A stretch of 64,000 nt of DNA from DASZIT01 sp036268775 (GTDB taxonomy: Bacteria > Actinomycetota > Acidimicrobiia > Acidimicrobiales > RAAP-2). The notes beneath the pieces were generated by a model. The model searched no databases. It was not told the DNA's origin and saw only the letters and a list, made by a program, of their open reading frames with translations. Numbering within the stretch: the first letter of the stretch is position 1; each line of letters opens with the position of its first letter. The stretch lies in the NCBI GenBank assembly GCA_036268775.1, contig DATATM010000025.1, positions 141,265 through 205,264 on the forward strand, given 5' to 3'. This document shows, piece by piece, positions 35,572 to 44,233 of this stretch. The position numbers and the translations under genes were made by a program.

Positions 35572-36384
35572 ATGACCTACGACGGGTACCAGCAGTTGAC
35601 GTTCGAGCGCCGGGAGAACGGCGTGCTGTTGCTGACGCTCGACCGGCCGGAGAAGTACAACGCCGCCGACGAGACGATGCACGGCGAGCTGGCCCGGGTG
35701 TGGCGGGACATCTCCGCGAATCCGGAGACCCGGGCGGTAGTGGTCACCGGGGCGGGCAAGGCCTTCTCGGCCGGCGGCGACCTGGCCATGGTGGAGCGCA
35801 TGATCGGCAACAACGACCGGGTGACCCACATGCTCTCGGAGATGAGCGAGTTGGTCTACAACCTCATCAACTGCGATAAACCGGTGATCTCCGCCATCAA
35901 CGGCGTGGCGGTGGGTGCCGGTCTGGTGGTGGCCCTGCTAGCCGACATCTCCGTCTGCGCCGAGGACGCCCGCCTGGGCGACGGCCACGTCAAGCTCGGC
36001 GTCGCCGCCGGCGATCACGCCGCCATCGTCTGGCCGCTGTTGGCCGGGATGGCCAAGGCCCGCTACTACTTGCTGACCGGAGAGATGCTGACCGGGGCCG
36101 AAGCCGAGCGCATCGGCATGGTCAGCAAGGCACTCCCGCACGACCAGGTGCTCGACGAGGCCCTCCGGATCGCCGACACCCTGGCCACCGGCTCCCAGAC
36201 CGCCATCCGCTGGACCAAGCGGGCTCTCAACAATTGGCTGAAGGCGGCCGGCCCGATCTTCGACCAGTCCGCCGCCTACGAGATGTTGGGGTTTCTCGGC
36301 CCGGACATCGTCGAAGGGGTGGCCGCCCTGCGGGAGAGGCGGACACCGGTGTTTCCCTCCACGGTGACGACCGGTTCGATCTAA
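35572..36384 (+). CDS. Enoyl-CoA hydratase/isomerase family protein
   Basis: A 270-residue crotonase-fold protein. The oxyanion-hole segments are GAGKAFSAGGDLAMVE and INGVAVGAGLVVALLADI, and the catalytic region includes DARLGDGHVKLGVAAGDHAA. Family members hydrate enoyl-CoA or isomerise and cleave acyl-CoA. The usual catalytic glutamates cannot be placed with certainty, so the exact reaction is open. The start is ATG 35572, following GGGAGA. It lies 32 nt ahead of the flavoprotein gene, suggesting one transcript. Confidence 0.8.
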   Translation: MTYDGYQQLTFERRENGVLLLTLDRPEKYNAADETMHGELARVWRDISANPETRAVVVTGAGKAFSAGGDLAMVERMIGNNDRVTHMLSEMSELVYNLINCDKPVISAINGVAVGAGLVVALLADISVCAEDARLGDGHVKLGVAAGDHAAIVWPLLAGMAKARYYLLTGEMLTGAEAERIGMVSKALPHDQVLDEALRIADTLATGSQTAIRWTKRALNNWLKAAGPIFDQSAAYEMLGFLGPDIVEGVAALRERRTPVFPSTVTTGSI

Positions 36385-36416
36385 GTTTCCAAGTTCCGGA
36401 ACCTAAAGGACTGCCC

Positions 36417-37973
36417 ATGAGCCAACCCACCCCGGTCACCCCCATCGATGCCGAGCCGGATGCGGTCACCGACCGGATCGGGGGCACCAAAGTCGGCGTC
36501 GACACCGCCCTCCGCAACCGGTTGATGGACGTGTGTGCCGAGGTGAGTGACGACGAGGGCGAGCGGGCAGAAGCCGGGCGCGACTGGTGGCCGCTGGCCA
36601 TCGGCTGGGCCACCCGGGGGCAGGTGCCGGCCCGACCCGCACTGGTGGCCCGGCCCACCGACACCAAGCAGGTGGCGGCGGTGCTGGCCGCCTGCAACGA
36701 CGCCCGGGTGCCGGTGACCGCCGCCGGCGGGCGCAGCGGGGTGTGCGGCGCCTCCGTCCCCGTCTTCGGCGGGGTCACCCTCGACATGTGCGGGCTCTCG
36801 GGGATCGGCAACGTCGACACCACCTCGCTGGTCGCCGACCTGAGAGCCGGCACCTTCGGGCCCGACGTCGAGGCCGGGCTCCAGGATGACCACGGGGTCA
36901 CCCTCGGACACTGGCCCCAGTCCATGGATCTCTCCACCGTCGGCGGGTGGTTGGCCTGCCGGGGCGCCGGCCAGTACTCCAACCGGTACGGGAAGATCGA
37001 GGACATGGTCATCGGCCTCGAGGTGGTGTTGGCCGACGGCACCGTGGTGCGCACCGGCGGCCACGCCCCCCGGGCGGCCACCGGGCCTGATCTCACCCAG
37101 CTCTTCGTCGGCAGCGAGGGCACCCTCGGGGTCATCACCGAGGGCCGGTTCCGGGTCCACCCGATGCCGTCGGGGTCGGGGCGGCGCGCCTTCGGGTTCA
37201 CCTCCTTCGCCGACGGCCTCGACGCCTGCCGCCACATCCTCCGGCGGGGGGCCACCCCGGCGGTGCTCCGTCTCTACGACGCCACCGAGTCGGGCCGCAA
37301 TTTTGAACAGGGTGAGACCAACGTGCTCATCGTCCTCGACGAGGCCGATCCGGGCCTGGTCGAGGCCACCCTGGCCATCGTCGACGAGGAGTGCCGGAAC
37401 GCCGATCGGCTCGACGACCAACTGGTGGAGCACTGGCTGGCCAACCGGAACGATGTGTCGGCCCTCGCCCCGCTCTGGCGCCACGCCATCGTCGTCGACA
37501 CCGTGGAAGTGTCGGGGCGCTGGGCGGCACTCCCCGGTCTCTACCGGGCGGTGGTCGATGCGCTGACCGGCATCGAGGGGACGCTGGCGGCCTCCTCCCA
37601 CCAGAGCCATGCCTATACCGACGGTGCCTGCCTCTACTTCACCTTCGCCGGCCGGCCGCCCGACAGCGGCGACGCCGAGCATGACGCCTGGGTCGAGCGT
37701 TACTACACCGAGGCGTGGGACGCCGTGACCCGGGCCACCATCTCCGCCGGCGGGGCCATCAGCCACCACCACGGCATCGGGATCAACCGGGCCCGGTTCC
37801 TTCCCGGGGCGCTGGGGAGCGCCTTCGAGGTGCTGGCTTCGATGAAGCAGGCCTTGGACCCGAACGGGATCCTCAACCCGGGAAAGCTCGGCCTCCCGTC
37901 GCCGTTCGGGGAGTTGGCCTGGCCGGGTGGAAGCGGCAACCGGTCGTCGTCACCGGGTGGAGCCCGGCCATGA
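36417..37973 (+). CDS. FAD-linked oxidase, alkyl-DHAP synthase-like
   Basis: A 518-residue flavoprotein of the VAO/FAD_binding_4 family. The FAD domain has VPVTAAGGRSGVCGASVP and SMDLSTVGGWLACRGAGQYSNRYGKIEDMV. The C-terminal half contains AISHHHGIGINR, the triple-His motif of alkyldihydroxyacetonephosphate synthases (AGPS). AGPS exchanges the acyl chain of acyl-DHAP for a fatty alcohol, the entry step to ether lipids; glycolate or lactate oxidases are the alternative. It is coupled to glycerol kinase by a 4-nt ATGA overlap, linking it to glycerol/DHAP metabolism. Confidence 0.7.
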   Translation: MSQPTPVTPIDAEPDAVTDRIGGTKVGVDTALRNRLMDVCAEVSDDEGERAEAGRDWWPLAIGWATRGQVPARPALVARPTDTKQVAAVLAACNDARVPVTAAGGRSGVCGASVPVFGGVTLDMCGLSGIGNVDTTSLVADLRAGTFGPDVEAGLQDDHGVTLGHWPQSMDLSTVGGWLACRGAGQYSNRYGKIEDMVIGLEVVLADGTVVRTGGHAPRAATGPDLTQLFVGSEGTLGVITEGRFRVHPMPSGSGRRAFGFTSFADGLDACRHILRRGATPAVLRLYDATESGRNFEQGETNVLIVLDEADPGLVEATLAIVDEECRNADRLDDQLVEHWLANRNDVSALAPLWRHAIVVDTVEVSGRWAALPGLYRAVVDALTGIEGTLAASSHQSHAYTDGACLYFTFAGRPPDSGDAEHDAWVERYYTEAWDAVTRATISAGGAISHHHGIGINRARFLPGALGSAFEVLASMKQALDPNGILNPGKLGLPSPFGELAWPGGSGNRSSSPGGARP

Positions 37974-39439
37974 GCATCCTGGTGGTCGACGTCGGGACTT
38001 CAGGGGTCCGTAGCTCCATCGTGCAGCCCGACGGCTCGGTAGACCACGTTCATCATGTCCCGGTGCTGCCCGACACCCCCTTCCCCGGGTTGGTGGAATT
38101 CGATGCCGCCGCCCTGGCGTCGGCCGTCCTCGATGTAGCCGGTCGCACCCTGGCCGACGGCGGTCCGGTGGAGGTGGTCGGCATCGCCAACCAGCGCGCC
38201 TCGACCATCGTCTGGGACCGGGCCACCGGCCAGCCGATCGGTCCGGCCATCGGGTGGCAGGACCTCCGCACGGTAGGCACCTGTCTCGAGCTCCAGGCCA
38301 AGGGATTCCGGCTGGCTCCCAACGCCTCGGCCACCAAGGTGGCCGCCCTCCTCGACCAGTTCGATCCCGACCGGGCCCGGGCCGAGGGCGGGGAGCTGGC
38401 CTTCGGGACCGTCGACTCCTGGGTGGCCTGGACGTTGTCCGACGGCCAGCTGCACATCAGCGACGCCTCCAACGCCGCCGTCACCGGTCTCGTCCACCGG
38501 GACGGCTCGAAGTGGGACGCCGCTGTCCTCGACGAGCTCCGGATCCCGGTCTCCATGCTTCCGACCATCGTCGACTCCACCGGTCTGATGGGCGAGGCGG
38601 TGAAACTTCCCGGCGGCCCCCCCATCGGGGGCATGGCCGGTGACCAGCAGGCCTCGCTGGTCGGGCAGGGCTGCACCCGGCCCGGACTGGCCAAGGCCAC
38701 CTTCGGCACCGGCGGGATGCTCGACCAGTGCGTGGGCCCCATCCGACCGTCGTTCGCCTCCAGAGGCGACGCCGGCACCATCCCCATCGTGGCCTGGCGC
38801 CGGGCCGGCGCGGTGACCTGGGGCATCGAGGCCATCATGCTGTCCGCCGGGACCTGCGTGGAGTGGCTGCGCGACGACCTCGGCCTCATCGACTCCGCTG
38901 CCGAGTCCGACCCGGTGGCGGCTGCCTGCCCCGACACCGGCGACGTCTGGTTCGTCCCCGCGCTGCTGGGGCTCGGCACCCCGGTGTGGGATTTCGGGGC
39001 CCGGGGCACCTTCGTCGGCATCACCCGCGGCACCGGTCGCCCCCAGATGGTGCGATCGGTGCTGGAGGGGATCGCCCATCGGGGTTGCGATCTGTTGCTG
39101 GCCGCCGAGGCCGACTCGGGCCTGCCCATCGAGGCGCTCCGGGTCGACGGGGGTATGTCGGCCAACCAGGTGTTCACCCAGGCGTTGGCCGACGCCTGTG
39201 GCCGGCCCATCGAGATCTCCCCGGTGCTGGAGGCCACCACCCTCGGCGCCGCCTACCTGGCCGGCATGGCCGTCGGCACCTGGAAGGACGAGCAGGACAT
39301 CGCTGGCACCTGGACCCCGCGCCAGGTGGTGGAGCCGACCATCTCCGCCGATGAGCAGGGGACCCGGCGGGAGCGCTGGCTGCGGGCCCGGAGCCGGTCC
39401 GAGGCCACCATCCCTGAACTCTCCGGGCTCGACTTCTGA
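37970..39439 (+). CDS. FGGY-family carbohydrate kinase (glycerol kinase-like)
   Basis: A 489-residue sugar kinase. The N-terminal phosphate motif is ILVVDVGTSGVRSSIV and IGWQDLRT follows. The C-terminal half holds GGMAGDQQASLVGQGC, ATFGTGGML and the ADP-binding RVDGGMSANQVFTQALAD. The overall order matches glycerol kinases, which phosphorylate glycerol to glycerol-3-phosphate, and glpD upstream would use that product. Xylulokinase-like specificity cannot be excluded by motif alone. The start at ATG 37970 overlaps the previous stop. Confidence 0.75.
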   Translation: MSILVVDVGTSGVRSSIVQPDGSVDHVHHVPVLPDTPFPGLVEFDAAALASAVLDVAGRTLADGGPVEVVGIANQRASTIVWDRATGQPIGPAIGWQDLRTVGTCLELQAKGFRLAPNASATKVAALLDQFDPDRARAEGGELAFGTVDSWVAWTLSDGQLHISDASNAAVTGLVHRDGSKWDAAVLDELRIPVSMLPTIVDSTGLMGEAVKLPGGPPIGGMAGDQQASLVGQGCTRPGLAKATFGTGGMLDQCVGPIRPSFASRGDAGTIPIVAWRRAGAVTWGIEAIMLSAGTCVEWLRDDLGLIDSAAESDPVAAACPDTGDVWFVPALLGLGTPVWDFGARGTFVGITRGTGRPQMVRSVLEGIAHRGCDLLLAAEADSGLPIEALRVDGGMSANQVFTQALADACGRPIEISPVLEATTLGAAYLAGMAVGTWKDEQDIAGTWTPRQVVEPTISADEQGTRRERWLRARSRSEATIPELSGLDF

Positions 39440-39459
39440 TCCGGAGGTACGCCTCGGGG

Positions 39460-39828
39460 TCAGACTTCGGTCGGCTCGACCTCGTCGGGTAGCGGCTTCG
39501 ACCGCGGGGTGAGGGCGGTGATGGAGGCCAGACGGGGCCGGAGCCAATCCCGCACCAGCTCATTGATGTCCTGCCTGACCGACTGGGCGGTGGGGTTGGG
39601 GGCGGCGGTATCGGTGGGGGCGCGCGTCAAAGCATCCTCCAGCGCGCTGACCAGCACCCCGATCACCGCGGGGATCTCCGCCAGCTCGACGGGGGTGGTG
39701 GCCACGCACACCCCGTCCCGCCATTGGCTGAAGACGACCACTCGCTTGTTGGCGTGCCAGGACACCCGGAGGTGCCGTTCGGCGTTGCGGGGGTCGACAA
39801 TCTGCAGATGGGCCGGCTCGGAGGCCAT
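39460..39828 (-). CDS. Hypothetical protein
   Basis: A 122-residue protein with no recognised domain. The first half is predicted beta (HLRVSWHANKRVVVFSQWRDGVCVATTPVE), resembling small actinobacterial proteins of unknown function. The second half is a helix followed by a Pro- and Glu-rich tail. The start at ATG 39828 was chosen over 39870 because conserved-looking beta sequence follows it. It is convergent with the kinase gene and divergent from the MoxR operon. Confidence 0.55.
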   Translation of the reverse strand: MASEPAHLQIVDPRNAERHLRVSWHANKRVVVFSQWRDGVCVATTPVELAEIPAVIGVLVSALEDALTRAPTDTAAPNPTAQSVRQDINELVRDWLRPRLASITALTPRSKPLPDEVEPTEV

Positions 39829-39991
39829 GACCGAAGTATGTACCTCCGGGTCGGGCTTGTCGACGGCCATCCCTCTGGGGACACCCCGGACCAGGTGGGA
39901 GGCCCTCAGCGGGAGGGGCAGGGGCGGAATTCACCCTGGCGGTCGAACCGACCGATGAATAAAGAAGGGGACCGGTAACGTAAAGAAGTCG

Positions 39992-40014
39992 CGAGCGCGC
40001 CCAGAACGCGCTCG
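39992..40014 (+). promoter_or_regulatory. 8-bp GC hairpin in the leader of the MoxR operon
   Basis: CGAGCGCG (39992-39999) pairs perfectly with CGCGCTCG (40007-40014) around a 7-nt loop. It lies 51 nt upstream of the moxR start inside the 237-nt region shared with the divergent hypothetical gene. It could be an operator or a 5' leader stem; nothing identifies a riboswitch class. Confidence 0.35.
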
Positions 40015-40065
40015 GACCAGGCTGGGCAGGTAGCAGCCCGGGTTCATACCGGAACGAGGGACCGT

Positions 40066-41097
40066 ATGAGGACGGAGACAGGGACCAGCATCGGGACCGG
40101 TATGACGAACACTGGACCGACGCCGGTGGCGGTGCCGGTCGCCGAACCCGCCTATGGGCCCCGACCTGCCTTCGGCGAAGCCGCGGCGGTGGCCCGGTCC
40201 CTCCACGCCGCTCTGTCCGGAGTGCTGTTGGGAACCCCGGAGGCGGTCACAGTGGCGGTGGTGGCCGCCCTGTCGGGAAGCCATCTCCTCATCGAGGACG
40301 TGCCCGGTGTGGGCAAGACCGTCCTGGCCCGAGCCCTGGCCACCACCCTGGGCGCCAAGCTGTCGCGGATCCAGGGCCACCCCGACCTGTTGCCCTCCGA
40401 CATCACCGGTATCACCGTCTTCGCCCAGAGCACCGGAACCTGGGATTTCCGGCCCGGGCCCGTCTTCGCCCATGTGGTGCTGCTCGACGAGTTGAACCGG
40501 ACCCCGCCCCGCACCCAGTCGGCACTCCTCGAGTCCATGGAGGAGCAGCAGGTGTCGGTGGACGGGGAGTCGTGGCCCCTCCCCCGCCCCCATCTGGTCA
40601 TCGCCACTCAGAATCCGGTCGGCCAGCTCGGCACCCACCCGTTGGTGGAGAGCCAGCTCGACCGGTTTGGCCTCTCCACCTCCATCGGGTACCCCGACGC
40701 CCGGACCGAGACCCAGCTGGTTCTCCACAACGGTGGCCGGTACGCCCTCGATGCCCTGGAAGCGGTGTGCCAGCCCCGGGAGTGGGAACAGGTCATCGAG
40801 ACCACGTCGGCAGTCGACGTGGTGGCACCGGTGGCCGAGTACGCCGTCGAGCTGGTCCGAGCCACCCGGTCGGCCGGCACTGTTCGACTCGGGGCCAGCC
40901 CCCGGGCGGCCATCTCGCTGATCCGAAGCGCCCAGGCCTACGCCATCCTCTCCGACCGGTCCTATGTCACCCCCGAGGACGTGCAGGCGATGGCGGTGGC
41001 CTGCCTGTCTCACCGGCTGATCATCGACGGGTCGGCCGGCGACGGGCGGGAACTGGTGCGCGGCATCATCGCCGCGGTCGGCGTTCCCCAGCCTTGA
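40066..41097 (+). CDS. MoxR-family AAA ATPase
   Basis: A 343-residue chaperone-like AAA+ ATPase. Walker A is IEDVPGVGKT, Walker B is VVLLDELNR, and the MoxR signature NRTPPRTQSALLESMEEQQV follows, then VIATQNPVGQ (sensor 1). MoxR proteins work with DUF58/von Willebrand-like and transglutaminase-domain proteins to fold or activate complexes at the membrane. Both partners are encoded downstream with overlapping stops and starts, forming the standard MoxR-DUF58-TgpA module. Confidence 0.88.
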   Translation: MRTETGTSIGTGMTNTGPTPVAVPVAEPAYGPRPAFGEAAAVARSLHAALSGVLLGTPEAVTVAVVAALSGSHLLIEDVPGVGKTVLARALATTLGAKLSRIQGHPDLLPSDITGITVFAQSTGTWDFRPGPVFAHVVLLDELNRTPPRTQSALLESMEEQQVSVDGESWPLPRPHLVIATQNPVGQLGTHPLVESQLDRFGLSTSIGYPDARTETQLVLHNGGRYALDALEAVCQPREWEQVIETTSAVDVVAPVAEYAVELVRATRSAGTVRLGASPRAAISLIRSAQAYAILSDRSYVTPEDVQAMAVACLSHRLIIDGSAGDGRELVRGIIAAVGVPQP

Positions 41098-42047
41098 CCG
41101 CCACCCGCACGCCCACCGATCCTCCTTCCCCGCGCCTCCGGCGCCGACTGCCCACCGGGCACCGCCCGAAGCGGCGGGTCCACGCCGTCGCCTGGTATGG
41201 GCCGGTGGTGGGGAGCTTCATCGCGGTGGTCGCCCTCTCCAGCGTGGCCCACTCCAGCGGGTCGGGCTGGGTCCAGTCGGTCGGGGCCCTGTTGGCGGCG
41301 GTGTTGGCCACCGGACTGGTCGCCCCGCTGTTCTCCGCCCGCCGGGCCCGGGTCGTCTGCATCGAGTCACCGTCGGACACGGTGGCCGGCCGGGGCGCCT
41401 CCTTGACGATGACCGCCAACGGCCCGATCCGGATCCAACCCCTGCTCCCCCTCGGCCCCGAGGTCCGCGCCGTCGGCCCGGCCCGGGGCGATCGGCCGGT
41501 GACCGTCGAGGTGGTGCCCCGCCGACGCGGGGTGATCGACGCGGTCGTCGTCGAAGTTGCCTCCTCCTCCCCATTCGGCATGGTCTGGTGGGCAAGGGAG
41601 GTGGTCGTCCCGTTGCCCCGGCCCCTCCATGTGGCCCCCCGAACCGGTCTCGCCGGCACTGCGGAGGAATCGTCGGCCGACAGCCTCGGCGATGCCGCCC
41701 GGCGCACCTCCTCGATCACCGGCGAAGCCCGGGGGATCCGTCAGTACGAGCCCGGCGATCTGAAGCGGTCGATCCACTGGCCCGCCACCTCCCATACCGG
41801 CACCCTGATGGTCAGCGAGACCGAGCGAGCCACCGACAGCCCGGTGGTGGTCGATGTCTCCCTGCCCCCTGACCCGGAGGCGGCGGAACGGGAGGCGGAG
41901 CGGGTAATGGCCCTCGTCTCCCGGTATCTGTCCCGGGGGGTGCCGGTGCTGGTCTCCACCCTCGAGCCCGGCGGGAGGACGGTGCGGGTGGTGCTGGACC
42001 GGATCGAGTTGGGACGGCGGTTGGCCCGGGCGGTGTCGCCGGAATGA
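41094..42047 (+). CDS. DUF58 domain-containing membrane protein
   Basis: A 317-residue protein. Two hydrophobic segments (about 32-50 and 55-75) anchor it, then a beta-rich region and the DUF58 core RQYEPGDLKRSIHWPATSHTGTLMV. It lacks a full MIDAS motif in the visible part (DVSLPP at the start of the vWA-like portion). The start is probably TTG 41094, overlapping the moxR stop (TTGA), which makes translation coupled. It partners with MoxR and the transglutaminase protein; the cellular target is unknown. Confidence 0.8.
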   Translation: MTATRTPTDPPSPRLRRRLPTGHRPKRRVHAVAWYGPVVGSFIAVVALSSVAHSSGSGWVQSVGALLAAVLATGLVAPLFSARRARVVCIESPSDTVAGRGASLTMTANGPIRIQPLLPLGPEVRAVGPARGDRPVTVEVVPRRRGVIDAVVVEVASSSPFGMVWWAREVVVPLPRPLHVAPRTGLAGTAEESSADSLGDAARRTSSITGEARGIRQYEPGDLKRSIHWPATSHTGTLMVSETERATDSPVVVDVSLPPDPEAAEREAERVMALVSRYLSRGVPVLVSTLEPGGRTVRVVLDRIELGRRLARAVSPE

Positions 42048-44233
42048 GCCTCTGGACCCGGGTGGTGGAGGCCAACCGGCCGGGGCCGGCCGAGCACTCG
42101 GTCCGGTTCCGGGTCGCCTCCACCCTGGTGGTGGTCATCGCCATCGCCGCCTGCTGGAGCCAAGGAGAACTGAGCGCCGCGCTGGCGCTGTTCGCCATCG
42201 CCGCCACCGTCATCGGCAATGCCTTCTCCTACCGGCGGCGCCAGCATCCGTGGCCGTTGGTCAAACCCATCCTGGCCGCCTGCGTGGTGGGGGGCTTCGT
42301 CTGGTTCATCGTGACCGTGACCCGGAGCGCCACCCCGGGGGATATCTCCACGGTGGAGGCACCGCTGGCCGCCCTGTTCGCCTGGGTCCTCTCCACTCAC
42401 TCCTTCGACGTCCCCGCCCGGAAGGATGTCGCTTATTCGCTGGCCGGCTCGGCCGCCCTGATGGCGGTGGCCGCCGCGCAGACCGTCGACCTCTCGCTGG
42501 GCATTTACGTGCTGGCCTGGGTGGTCTGCGGCCTCTGGGGTCTGGTGTCGATGTGGCAGTCGATGAGCGGGGCCGAAGGAGTGCCCTGGCTCACCCTCGG
42601 GGTGGCCGGGGTGGTGGTGGCGGTGCTCACGGTGGTGCTGGTCTCCATCCTTCCTGCCCCTCACGTCTCCACCTCACTCATCTTTCCCTCCTCGTCGGCG
42701 GGAGCCTCTCCGGTCGACAGCCCGAGCAACCTCACCGACGGCGGTTCGGCCGGGCTCCCCGCCCACGCCGCCAGCCCGAGCGGGAAGACCGGGGTCGGCG
42801 GGTTCCTGGGCTTCGCCAAGTCCCTCAACACCGGGGTGCGGGCCACCCTCGGTGACCAGGTGGTCATGCGGGTGCGGGCCACCCGCCCGGCCTTCTGGGT
42901 GGGGCAGACCTATGACACCTGGGACGGTCAGAGTTGGATGCAGTCGGCGTTTCCCGCCGACGGAGCATCGGTCCAGAAGCTGACGTCGGGATCCCCTTTC
43001 GACGTTCCGCTGGCCAGCGACCAGCAGGCCACCCTCTCCCCCGCCAGCACCAACATCCAGACCTTCTACCTGGCCCAGTCCGGCCCCAACCTGGTCTTCC
43101 ATGCCGACAATGCCCAGCGGGTCTACCTCCAGTCCCAACATCTGCTGGTCACCAACGACGGGACCATCGTGTCGAGCACCTCGATGGGCGCCGGCACCGT
43201 CTACACCGTGGTCTCCGCCGACAGCACCGCTACCGCCACCCAACTCGAGGCCTCCACCGCGGTCGGGGCGGGCGGCATCCCCGCCGCCACCCTCCCCCCC
43301 GACCAACAGAAGCGCTATCTGCAACTCGCCCGGCCCGATCCGCGGGTGACCGCCCTTGCCCAGAAGATCACCGCCGGCATCGACACCCCCGGCAACCCCG
43401 ACCCCCATACCGAGGCCAAGGTCAGCGCCATCGAGGCCTGGATGTCGACCCACATCCACTACTCGACGGACATACCCCCGCTGCAGGCCAACCAGAACGC
43501 CGTCGACTCGTTCCTGTTCGGATCCCGGATCGGGTTCTGCGAACAGATCTCCACCGCCACCGCGGTGATGCTCCGCTCCCTCGGCATCCCGGCGCGGGAG
43601 GCGGTGGGGTACGTCCCCGGCTCCTACAACCCGATCACCGACCTCTACCAGGTGCAGGCCAAGGATGCCCACGCCTGGGTCCAGGTCTGGTTCCCCGGCT
43701 ACGGCTGGCAGAACTTCGACCCCACCGCCGACGTGCCGTTGGCCAATCCCTCCCCCGGCTCGGTCATCGCCGCCAGCACCGCCCACTTCCTCGGTCGCCT
43801 CCCCTGGATCCCCATCGGTTCCGTCCTGGTCGTGATGGTGGTGGTGCTGGAGACCCGGCGGCGGCGGGTCCGGCGTCCGCCGACCTGGGCGCACCGGGCC
43901 GCGGTCGAACTGGCCCGGGCCGGCGCCCATGCCGGGATCGTCCGGAGGGGGACGAGACCCTGTCCGCCTACTGCGGGCGGCTGGCGGAGGCCGACCTCGG
44001 GCGCCGCGCCGAGTTGCTGGCGGCCGCCGCAATCATCGAAGGGTTCGCCTACGGCGGCATCGAGCCGTCGGCCGAACAACTGGCCTGGCTCACCACCTTC
44101 GCCCACCGGTTCCGGGTCGGCCGGCCGTCGGGGACCACCGATGGGCCGGGCGACGGTCGGGATCAGAGGCGGGAGAGTTCGAGCGCCTCGTCGAAGGAGG
44201 CGGCGGCGGCCAGCAGCGGCCGGTAGGCCATGA
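42044..44233 (+). CDS. TgpA-like membrane transglutaminase-domain protein, 3' end frameshifted
   Basis: About six N-terminal membrane spans (residues 20-210) precede an external region with a transglutaminase-like core: GFCEQISTATAVMLRSLGIPAR (Cys), AHAWVQVWFPG (His) and NFDPTAD (Asp). A further membrane span lies near residue 590. From about 43947 the annotated frame turns into Pro/Arg/Ser-rich nonsense. The -1 frame instead encodes a plausible tail (GDETLSAYCGRLAEADLG, then IIEGFAYGG) that ends at 44226. The switch falls at a GGGGG run (43947-43951), so a missing G or a real frameshift is likely. It overlaps the DUF58 stop by 4 nt. Confidence 0.75.
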   Translation: MSLWTRVVEANRPGPAEHSVRFRVASTLVVVIAIAACWSQGELSAALALFAIAATVIGNAFSYRRRQHPWPLVKPILAACVVGGFVWFIVTVTRSATPGDISTVEAPLAALFAWVLSTHSFDVPARKDVAYSLAGSAALMAVAAAQTVDLSLGIYVLAWVVCGLWGLVSMWQSMSGAEGVPWLTLGVAGVVVAVLTVVLVSILPAPHVSTSLIFPSSSAGASPVDSPSNLTDGGSAGLPAHAASPSGKTGVGGFLGFAKSLNTGVRATLGDQVVMRVRATRPAFWVGQTYDTWDGQSWMQSAFPADGASVQKLTSGSPFDVPLASDQQATLSPASTNIQTFYLAQSGPNLVFHADNAQRVYLQSQHLLVTNDGTIVSSTSMGAGTVYTVVSADSTATATQLEASTAVGAGGIPAATLPPDQQKRYLQLARPDPRVTALAQKITAGIDTPGNPDPHTEAKVSAIEAWMSTHIHYSTDIPPLQANQNAVDSFLFGSRIGFCEQISTATAVMLRSLGIPAREAVGYVPGSYNPITDLYQVQAKDAHAWVQVWFPGYGWQNFDPTADVPLANPSPGSVIAASTAHFLGRLPWIPIGSVLVVMVVVLETRRRRVRRPPTWAHRAAVELARAGAHAGIVRRGTRPCPPTAGGWRRPTSGAAPSCWRPPQSSKGSPTAASSRRPNNWPGSPPSPTGSGSAGRRGPPMGRATVGIRGGRVRAPRRRRRRRPAAAGRP

